From: an uncultured Flavobacteriaceae bacterium
Lineage (GTDB): Bacteria; Bacteroidota; Bacteroidia; Flavobacteriales; Flavobacteriaceae
Direction: 5' to 3'
Length of the DNA stretch: 11,946 nt
NCBI GenBank assembly: GCA_945788155.1
Contig: CALZKX010000174.1
Location: 1 to 11,946, forward strand
Under the pieces are notes generated by a model that saw only the letters and a list, made by a program, of their open reading frames with translations, was not told where the DNA came from and ran no database searches. Numbering within the stretch: the first letter of the stretch is position 1; each line of letters begins with the position of its first letter. The position numbers were made by a program, and so were the translations under genes. Of the stretch, positions 6,685 through 11,946 are shown in pieces.

Positions 6685-6832
6685 AGTGTGATAAATGAAT
6701 CTATATATCTGTTTTTTAACTATTTACAAATCAATAACAGAACTTCAACATCGTAAAATATTTCGAATGAATTCCTATTAGAGGAATCCAAAATATAAAT
6801 TCGTACTACAATACGAAAATATATTACAAGAA
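6685..6832. promoter_or_regulatory. Divergent leuA / TPR-gene control region with two small inverted repeats
   Basis: These 148 bases must hold promoters for both directions. I see no full TTG/TAnnTTTG pair on either strand. Two perfect 6-bp inverted repeats stand near leuA: attcct (6771-6776) / aggaat (6782-6787) with a 5-base loop, and ttcgta (6800-6805) / tacgaa (6812-6817) with a 6-base loop, the latter 15 bases before the leuA start. Either could be an operator or a 5'-UTR hairpin; neither is followed by a U-run. No T-box or leucine-rich leader peptide is seen. Confidence 0.3.
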
Positions 6833-8008
6833 ATGTCGAATTCTCAAGTACAAATTTTTGACACAACCCTTCGTGATGGCGAACAAGTTCCTGGTTGCAA
6901 ATTAAATACGAAACAAAAAGTAGTGATTGCTGAACAACTGGATAATTTAGGTGTTGATATAATTGAAGCTGGTTTTCCAGTATCAAGTCCAGGTGATTTT
7001 AAATCGGTTGAAGAAATATCTAAAACAGTTATAAAAGCTACTGTTTGTGGACTCACACGTTCAGTTGAAAATGATATAAAAGTTGCTGCAGAAGCATTGA
7101 AATATGCTAGAAAACCTAGAATTCACACTGGAATTGGAACTTCTGATTCTCACATCATTCATAAATTTAAAAGCAATAGAGAAGACATTATTGAGCGTGC
7201 TTATGCAGCTGTGAGCTACGCAAAATCGTTTGTAGAAGATGTTGAATTTTATGCAGAAGATGCTGGACGCACAGACAACGACTATTTAGCTCGAGTATGT
7301 GAAGCAGTTATAAAAGCTGGCGCAACAGTATTGAACATTCCTGATACAACAGGCTACTGTTTACCACATGAATATGGCGCAAAAATTAAGTACTTAAAAG
7401 AAAATGTAAAAGGCATTGAAAAAGCTATTTTATCTTGTCACTGTCATAACGATTTAGGATTGGCTACAGCTAATTCTATTGAAGGTGTTATTAATGGTGC
7501 TAGACAAATTGAATGTACTATCAATGGTATTGGTGAACGTGCTGGAAACACTGCACTAGAGGAAGTGGTGATGATTTTAAAACAACATCCTTACTTGAAT
7601 TTAGATACCAATATTCAAACTGAAATGCTCTATGGTATTAGTCAATTAGTATCAGATAGCATGGGAATTTACACGCAACCAAATAAAGCTATTGTTGGTG
7701 CCAATGCATTTGCACATAGCTCTGGAATCCATCAAGATGGTGTAATTAAAAATCGTGAAACCTATGAAATTATTGACCCAAAAGAAGTTGGTGTAACAGA
7801 ATCTGCAATTGTGTTGACTGCCAGAAGTGGTCGTGCTGCTTTAGCTTACAGAGCCAAAAATGTAGGTTATGAGCTTACCAAATTACAGTTAGACGAAATC
7901 TATGCGAACTTCTTAATGTTTGCCGATAGAAAAAAAGAGATCAATGATTCTGATATTCATCAAATTGTAGAAACCAGTAAGGTTTATCATCAAATAATTT
8001 CAGCTTAA
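6833..8008 (+). CDS. leuA: 2-isopropylmalate synthase, short form
   Basis: Condenses 2-oxoisovalerate with acetyl-CoA to 2-isopropylmalate, the committed step of leucine synthesis. The 391-aa DRE-TIM barrel shows FDTTLRDGEQVPG (9-21) with R14/D15, IHTGIGTSDSH (97-107), the metal site SCHCHNDLGLATANS with H203 and H205 (201-215), GIGERAGNT with N239 (232-240) and AFAHSSGIHQDG (292-303). Standard LeuA enzymes are about 510-550 aa and end in a leucine-binding regulatory domain; this one stops after the barrel and linker helices, so leucine feedback through that domain should be absent. Homocitrate synthase and citramalate synthase are relatives, but the following leuC, leuD and leuB settle the call. 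It is the first gene of the operon; its ATG lies 33 bases before any in-frame alternative of note. Confidence 0.95.
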   Translation: MSNSQVQIFDTTLRDGEQVPGCKLNTKQKVVIAEQLDNLGVDIIEAGFPVSSPGDFKSVEEISKTVIKATVCGLTRSVENDIKVAAEALKYARKPRIHTGIGTSDSHIIHKFKSNREDIIERAYAAVSYAKSFVEDVEFYAEDAGRTDNDYLARVCEAVIKAGATVLNIPDTTGYCLPHEYGAKIKYLKENVKGIEKAILSCHCHNDLGLATANSIEGVINGARQIECTINGIGERAGNTALEEVVMILKQHPYLNLDTNIQTEMLYGISQLVSDSMGIYTQPNKAIVGANAFAHSSGIHQDGVIKNRETYEIIDPKEVGVTESAIVLTARSGRAALAYRAKNVGYELTKLQLDEIYANFLMFADRKKEINDSDIHQIVETSKVYHQIISA

Positions 8009-8010
8009 CT

Positions 8011-8035
8011 AAAAAGATTTCCGTTTTTAAGGAAA
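8011..8035 (+). repeat. Small hairpin directly upstream of leuC
   Basis: A tract aaaaagattt leads into tttcc (8018-8022) / ggaaa (8031-8035), a 5-bp stem with an 8-base loop, ending 6 bases before the leuC ATG and starting 2 bases after the leuA stop. The same layout (aaaaagatttc, loop, aggaa, then ATG) is found before leuD at 9484-9508. It occupies the place where a ribosome must load and may stabilise processed mRNA or tune translation; that is inference. Confidence 0.5.
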
Positions 8036-8041
8036 ATAAAT

Positions 8042-9445
8042 ATGGGAAAAACATTATTCGATAAAGTTTGGGATGCACATGTCGTTAATTCGGTTCAAAA
8101 TGGACCCCAAGTTTTATATATAGATAAGCATTTAATACACGAAGTAACAAGTCCGCAAGCCTTTAACGAATTAGAAGCTCGCGGAATTCCTGTTTTTAGA
8201 CCAAATCAAATTGTTGCTACTGCCGACCATAATACACCAACCTTAAATCAGGATTTACCTATCAAGGATGAATTGTCAAGAAAGCAGTTAGAGCAATTAT
8301 CTGAAAATTGTGCTAAAAACGGAATTACACTTTACGAACTAGGTCATAAATACAATGGCATTGTCCACGTCATGGCTCCAGAGTTAGGTATTACACAACC
8401 AGGAATGACCATGGTTTGTGGTGATAGCCATACCTCAACACATGGTGCATTTGGCACTATTGCTTTTGGTATAGGAACTAGTCAAGTCGCACAAGTTTTT
8501 GCTAGTCAGTGCTTATTATTAACAAAGCCGAAAAGTTTAAGGGTTACAGTTAATGGCAAGCTTAAAAATGGTGTACTTCCAAAAGATGTTATTCTGTATA
8601 TCATTTCAAAATTAGGGACTAATTCAGGTACAGGATACTTCTGCGAATATGCAGGTGATGTGTTTGAAAACATGAGTATGGAAGGTCGTATGACAGTTTG
8701 TAATATGAGTATAGAAATGGGAGCTAGAGGAGGCATGATTGCTCCTGATGACACAACTTTTGAGTATGTAAAAGGCAGAAAATTTGCACCTCAAGGTAAA
8801 GATTTAGATAAAAAAGTAACCTATTGGAAAACACTTCCAACTGATGCTGATGCTGTGTTTGATAAAGAATATGTCTTCGATGCCGAAGATATTGAACCCA
8901 TGGTCACTTATGGAACCAATCCAGGCATGGGAATTAAAATTTCTGAAACTATTCCAGTTGATGATAATGCGTCCTTTAAAAAATCATTGGAATATATGAA
9001 TTTTGCAGCAGGCGAATCACTTATCAATAAACCAATAAACTTTGTGTTTATTGGCAGTTGTACTAACTCCAGAATTGAAGATTTTAGAGTGGCTGCTAAC
9101 TTTATAAAAGGAAAGCAAAAAGCTGATAATGTGACTGCTTGGTTGGTGCCTGGAAGCAAACAAGTAGAAGCACAAATAATTGAAGAAGGCCTTAAAGGTA
9201 TTTTTGAAAATGCTGGATTTGAATTACGACAACCTGGTTGTTCGGCATGTTTGGCTATGAACGATGATAAAATTCCGCAAGGCGAATATTGTGTATCAAC
9301 ATCTAATAGAAATTTTGAAGGAAGACAAGGACAAGGTTCTAGAACCATTTTAGCGAGTCCATTAGTTGCTGCTGCAACTGCAGTCGCTGGAAAAATTGTT
9401 GACGTTACAAAAGATATTGAAACGTTAGAAATAGTGTCACACTGA
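8042..9445 (+). CDS. leuC: 3-isopropylmalate dehydratase, large subunit
   Basis: Large, iron-sulfur-containing subunit of isopropylmalate isomerase, which with LeuD converts 2-isopropylmalate to 3-isopropylmalate. At 467 aa it has the normal length. Signatures of the aconitase superfamily are complete: GLY-like opening KTLFDKVWDAHVV (3-15), ATADHNTPT (59-67), VCGDSHTSTHGAFG (125-138), GTSQVAQVF (145-153), FIGSCTNSRIEDF (336-348) with cluster ligand C340, and PGCSACLAMNDD (398-409) with ligands C400 and C403; the 60-residue spacing equals that of E. coli C347/C407/C410. The stop codon and last three residues (VSH) are supplied by a palindromic repeat at 9438-9460, which suggests a repeat landed in the 3' end and set a new terminus. 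leuD follows 68 bases later. Confidence 0.97.
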   Translation: MGKTLFDKVWDAHVVNSVQNGPQVLYIDKHLIHEVTSPQAFNELEARGIPVFRPNQIVATADHNTPTLNQDLPIKDELSRKQLEQLSENCAKNGITLYELGHKYNGIVHVMAPELGITQPGMTMVCGDSHTSTHGAFGTIAFGIGTSQVAQVFASQCLLLTKPKSLRVTVNGKLKNGVLPKDVILYIISKLGTNSGTGYFCEYAGDVFENMSMEGRMTVCNMSIEMGARGGMIAPDDTTFEYVKGRKFAPQGKDLDKKVTYWKTLPTDADAVFDKEYVFDAEDIEPMVTYGTNPGMGIKISETIPVDDNASFKKSLEYMNFAAGESLINKPINFVFIGSCTNSRIEDFRVAANFIKGKQKADNVTAWLVPGSKQVEAQIIEEGLKGIFENAGFELRQPGCSACLAMNDDKIPQGEYCVSTSNRNFEGRQGQGSRTILASPLVAAATAVAGKIVDVTKDIETLEIVSH

Positions 9446-9460
9446 GCGCAGTCGAAGTGT
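9438..9460. repeat. TCGA-type palindromic repeat, copy 3 (leuC 3' end)
   Basis: An inverted repeat acact (9439-9443) ... agtgt (9456-9460) encloses gagcgcagtcga (9444-9455), which is the exact reverse complement of the 12-base core at 1455-1466. It overlaps the leuC stop codon and provides the TGA. The sequence is GC-richer than its surroundings. Placement at the end of a coding region matches copy 1. Confidence 0.7.
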
Positions 9461-9483
9461 TAGATAAAATAAAAAACATTAAT

Positions 9484-9508
9484 AAAAAGATTTCTGCCTT
9501 AGCAGGAA
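9484..9508 (+). repeat. Small hairpin directly upstream of leuD
   Basis: After aaaaagattt (9484-9493) the segment ttctgc / gcaggaa (9492-9497 and 9502-9508, one bulged G at 9505) folds around ctta. It ends 5 bases before the leuD ATG. It mirrors the element before leuC in both sequence and spacing. The ctgccttagcagg form resembles widely dispersed bacterial palindromes of the TTCCTGCC...GGCAGGAA kind, as I recall them. Confidence 0.5.
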
Positions 9509-9513
9509 GTAGT

Positions 9514-10104
9514 ATGGAAAAATTTACAACACTTACATCGAGAGCTATTCCATTAGCCATTGAAAATGTCGATACAGACCAAATTATACCTGCACGCTTT
9601 TTAAAAACAACAGATAAACAGGGATTTGGCGATAATGTATTTAGAGATTGGCGTTTTGATAAACATGGAAGCATCAACAAGAATTTTAGTTTAAACAATC
9701 CGAAATATTCTGGAAGTATTTTGGTTGCTGGTGATAATTTTGGTTGTGGTTCCAGTCGCGAACACGCAGCTTGGGCTTTAATTGGTTATGGCTTTGAAGT
9801 GATTGTATCGAGCTTTTTCGCTGATATTTTTAAAGGCAATGCCTTAAATAATGGCTTATTACCTGTTCAGGTGTCTGAAGGGTTTTTAAAAACACTGTTA
9901 GAAACTGTTGAAGCACATCCTGAAACAAACATTGAAGTCAACCTTGAAAATCAAACAATTTCTATTGCAAATTCTGATGTATCAGAATCATTTGACATAG
10001 ACACTTATAAAAAAACATGCATGATAAATGGTTATGGCGACATTGACTATTTACTCAGCAAAAAAGAACAAATTGAAGCTTTTGAAGCTGAACAAACTTT
10101 ATAA
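9514..10104 (+). CDS. leuD: 3-isopropylmalate dehydratase, small subunit
   Basis: Swivelling small subunit of isopropylmalate isomerase, partner of LeuC. From ATG 9514 it gives 196 aa, the usual size, with IENVDTDQIIPARFL (16-30), FRDWRF (43-48), GDNFGCGSSREHAAWAL (73-89, substrate-binding loop) and FADIFKGNALNNGLLPV (102-118). A longer reading from GTG 9457 would add 19 residues (MLDKIKNINKK...) that come from repeat DNA and an AT-rich spacer and have no counterpart in the family, so I reject it. The ATG also lies just after the upstream hairpin, as in leuC. leuB begins 9 bases after the stop, so translation is probably coupled. The C-terminus (EAFEAEQTL) is normal for the family. Confidence 0.95.
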   Translation: MEKFTTLTSRAIPLAIENVDTDQIIPARFLKTTDKQGFGDNVFRDWRFDKHGSINKNFSLNNPKYSGSILVAGDNFGCGSSREHAAWALIGYGFEVIVSSFFADIFKGNALNNGLLPVQVSEGFLKTLLETVEAHPETNIEVNLENQTISIANSDVSESFDIDTYKKTCMINGYGDIDYLLSKKEQIEAFEAEQTL

Positions 10105-10113
10105 AATAAATAG

Positions 10114-11232
10114 ATGAAACTGAATATTGCTGTTTTGCCTGGAGATGGCATTGGACCAGAAGTGACCAATCAAGCCATAAAAGCGTTGAAAGCCATCACC
10201 ATGGAGTTTGACCATACATTCACATTCACTTATGCTCCTGTTGGTGCTATTGCCATTGACCAAACTGGGAATCCGTTACCTGAAGAAACTTTGGATGTAT
10301 GTGAAGCAACTGATGCCATTTTATTTGGAGCCATTGGCGACCCAAAATATGATAACGACCCTTCTGCTAAAGTCCGTCCGGAACAAGGTTTATTGCGTTT
10401 ACGAAAATCATTAGGGCTTTACGCAAACATACGTCCTGTAAAGGCTTACGATACCTTAATTAACAAATCACCTTTAAAAAAACATATTATCAAAGGCACA
10501 GATATCAGCATTTATCGTGAACTCACTGGAGGCATTTATTTTGGTGAGAAACAATTAAGCGATGATGGTAATACAGCATCTGATTTATGTGAATATTCTC
10601 GTGAAGAAATAGAGCGTATAACACATTTGGCTTTTAAAGCAGCGCAATCCAGAAGACATAAAGTGACTTTAGTTGATAAGGCCAATGTATTGGAAAGTTC
10701 TCGTTTATGGCGAAAAGTAGTGACTGAAATTGCGGCAAATTACAAAGATGTGGAATTGGATTTCTTGTTTGTTGACAATGCTGCGATGCAAATGATATTG
10801 AACCCAAAACAGTTTGATGTGATTTTAACTGAAAATATGTTTGGTGATATTATTAGTGATGAAGCCAGCGTTATTGGTGGCTCAATTGGTTTATTGGCAT
10901 CGGCATCTGTTGGTGATAAATATGCGATGTTTGAGCCTATTCATGGATCCTATCCTCAAGCAACAGGAAAAGGAATTGCCAACCCAATAGCTTCTATTTT
11001 ATCTGCTGCAATGTTGTTAGACCATTTTAACTTGAACAAAGAAGCTGACATGATACGTAATGCTGTTGAAAAATCATTAAAACTGCACATTACAACACCA
11101 GATTTAAACACAAAATACGATAACGTAACCACAGAAAAGGTAGGTGATTTTATAGAAGATTATATTACAAACCCAAATGACACGAATCTTAACTTTACTA
11201 ACATACATTTAGGACAATCCACGATTATCTGA
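10114..11232 (+). CDS. leuB: 3-isopropylmalate dehydrogenase
   Basis: Oxidises and decarboxylates 3-isopropylmalate to 2-oxoisocaproate using NAD+, the step before transamination to leucine. The 372-aa protein carries VLPGDGIGPEV (7-17), LLRLRKSLGLYANIRPV (93-109, substrate arginines), ELTGGIYFGE with catalytic Y142 (136-145), VDKANVL with catalytic K189 (187-193), DNAAMQ with metal ligand D221, GDIISDEAS with D245/D249, and GSIGLLASASVG then EPIHGSYP and GKGIANPIA for NAD binding (256-293). The order and spacing are those of bacterial LeuB, not isocitrate dehydrogenase. The last ~18 residues (NDTNLNFTNIHLGQSTII) look like a strain-specific extension. It is the final gene of the leu operon and converges with the aldehyde dehydrogenase. 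Confidence 0.97.
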   Translation: MKLNIAVLPGDGIGPEVTNQAIKALKAITMEFDHTFTFTYAPVGAIAIDQTGNPLPEETLDVCEATDAILFGAIGDPKYDNDPSAKVRPEQGLLRLRKSLGLYANIRPVKAYDTLINKSPLKKHIIKGTDISIYRELTGGIYFGEKQLSDDGNTASDLCEYSREEIERITHLAFKAAQSRRHKVTLVDKANVLESSRLWRKVVTEIAANYKDVELDFLFVDNAAMQMILNPKQFDVILTENMFGDIISDEASVIGGSIGLLASASVGDKYAMFEPIHGSYPQATGKGIANPIASILSAAMLLDHFNLNKEADMIRNAVEKSLKLHITTPDLNTKYDNVTTEKVGDFIEDYITNPNDTNLNFTNIHLGQSTII

Positions 11233-11244
11233 TAATACTTGTGT

Positions 11245-11280
11245 AATAAAATTTGGGTATTTTCAAGCTTAGTTTTTATT
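11245..11280. terminator. Weak candidate bidirectional terminator between leuB and the dehydrogenase gene
   Basis: An AU-only inverted repeat aataaaa (11245-11251) / ttttatt (11274-11280) spans the 46-base convergent gap. With no GC in the stem it is a poor terminator by classical rules, though the location is right for both genes. The internal aagctt palindrome (11265-11270) adds little. Confidence 0.25.
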
Positions 11281-11946
11281 ATAAAATATAGTCGGTACTA
11301 ATAAAGTTGGACGTTTTATTATTTAACAATTCCTTTAAAATGGCATTGTTATAATCATTATCCTTTGATGCAACAAAAGTTCTGATTGAAAATGAACGCA
11401 ATGCATCATGAACACTTAATGTACTAAAAGCCGAATCCTTTCTCCCTGTAAAAGGATATACATCTGGTCCTCGTTGGCACGAGCTATTCAAATTTACACG
11501 ACATACTAAATTCACCAAGGTATCAATTAAAGGCGATAAGATTTTTACATCTTCTCCAAACAAACTCACTTGCTGTCCATAATTGGATTCAGCCATATCA
11601 TCCAATGGCTGCTCAATATTTTTGAAAGGCACAATTGGAATAACAGGGCCAAATTGTTCTTCCTGAAACACTCTCATATCTTTTGTAACAGGATATAAAA
11701 CTGCTGGGGAAATGAAATTATCCGAAGTTGCTCCTCCTTTTTCATTTAACACTTTTGCACCTTTTTCTTTTGCATCATCTATTAATTCCTGAATGTATTC
11801 TGGTTTATCCGGTTCTGGCAAAGGCGTCAATTTTGCACCATCTTCCCAAGGGTTCCCAAATTTTAATTCATCAACTTTAGCTGCAAATCGTTTGTTAAAT
11901 TCATCAACTATATCTTCATGAACATATAAAATCTTTAGAGCTGTAC
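11279..11946 (-). CDS. gapN: GapN-like NADP-dependent glyceraldehyde-3-phosphate dehydrogenase (aldehyde dehydrogenase family), C-terminal part
   Basis: The last 221 codons of an aldehyde dehydrogenase are present; the 5' part is beyond the right edge. The frame enters as TALKILYVHEDIVDEF. Family members have the catalytic motif GQ-x-CTALK, and the two bases before this frame (GT on the minus strand) fit the end of a TGT/Cys codon, so the window very probably cuts in the catalytic cysteine. Further on are KFGNPWEDGAKLTPLPEP, EEQFGPVIPIVPF (a conserved ALDH segment) and NSSCQRGPDVYPFTGRKDSA, which resembles the CQRG-x-D-x-FPF-x-G-x-K-S end of non-phosphorylating glyceraldehyde-3-phosphate dehydrogenases. 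That enzyme oxidises glyceraldehyde-3-phosphate to 3-phosphoglycerate with NADPH production. The ALDH call is firm; the substrate is inferred. It converges with leuB and is functionally unrelated to it. Confidence 0.85.
   Translation of the reverse strand, partial: TALKILYVHEDIVDEFNKRFAAKVDELKFGNPWEDGAKLTPLPEPDKPEYIQELIDDAKEKGAKVLNEKGGATSDNFISPAVLYPVTKDMRVFQEEQFGPVIPIVPFKNIEQPLDDMAESNYGQQVSLFGEDVKILSPLIDTLVNLVCRVNLNSSCQRGPDVYPFTGRKDSAFSTLSVHDALRSFSIRTFVASKDNDYNNAILKELLNNKTSNFISTDYIL

Noticed and set aside
6695..6781. 28-codon leader ORF upstream of leuA as an attenuation peptide
   Set aside because: It holds only three scattered leucine codons, no leucine run, and is not followed by a terminator hairpin with a U-run.
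6720..6986. Minus-strand 88-aa ORF across the leuA start
   Set aside because: It overlaps the leuA start and promoter region in antisense and has no recognisable features.
8908..9348. Minus-strand 146-aa ORF
   Set aside because: It is antisense to the cluster-ligand region of leuC; its open frame follows from codon use of the real gene.
9457..9513. Longer leuD from GTG 9457
   Set aside because: The extra 19 residues derive from a palindromic repeat and AT-rich spacer and have no counterpart in LeuD; ATG 9514 gives the normal N-terminus.
11279..11830. Complete 183-aa gene starting at 11830
   Set aside because: The apparent start is an internal TTG; conserved aldehyde dehydrogenase sequence continues in frame to the window edge.

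Overview
The window looks like chromosome of a marine-type Flavobacteriaceae (Bacteroidota). It is AT-rich, shows no Shine-Dalgarno-like leaders, and carries methionine synthase split into two polypeptides, a short LeuA, and small palindromic repeats of a kind I associate with this family. No rRNA, tRNA, CRISPR array or insertion sequence is visible.

Positions 1-5116, minus strand: a methionine operon. A Bacteroidota-type promoter candidate and a clear SAM-I (S-box) riboswitch at 4935-5054 precede, in order of transcription, a cystathionine gamma-synthase-type PLP enzyme, homoserine dehydrogenase, the homocysteine-methyltransferase half of MetH, and the folate/cobalamin half of MetH, which runs off the left edge. 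Together they take aspartate semialdehyde through homoserine and homocysteine to methionine, switched off by S-adenosylmethionine. The second MetH half is interrupted in frame, just after its cobalamin cap domain, by a DUF559 (PD-(D/E)XK/Vsr-like) endonuclease domain that starts near position 203 and continues off the window. This is the most unusual thing here.

Positions 5134-6684, minus strand: a 516-residue, probably all-helical, TPR-like protein of unknown function lying directly upstream of the methionine promoter.

Positions 6833-11232, plus strand: a complete leuA-leuC-leuD-leuB operon for leucine biosynthesis, divergent from the TPR-like gene. All four products keep their family signatures. 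LeuA is the short form with no room for the leucine-sensing domain. leuC and leuD are each preceded by a similar small hairpin, and the 3' end of leuC lies inside a palindromic repeat that shares a 12-base core with the 3' end of the first metH gene.

Positions 11279-11946, minus strand: the C-terminal part of a GapN-like aldehyde dehydrogenase, convergent with leuB and cut at its catalytic cysteine codon by the window edge.
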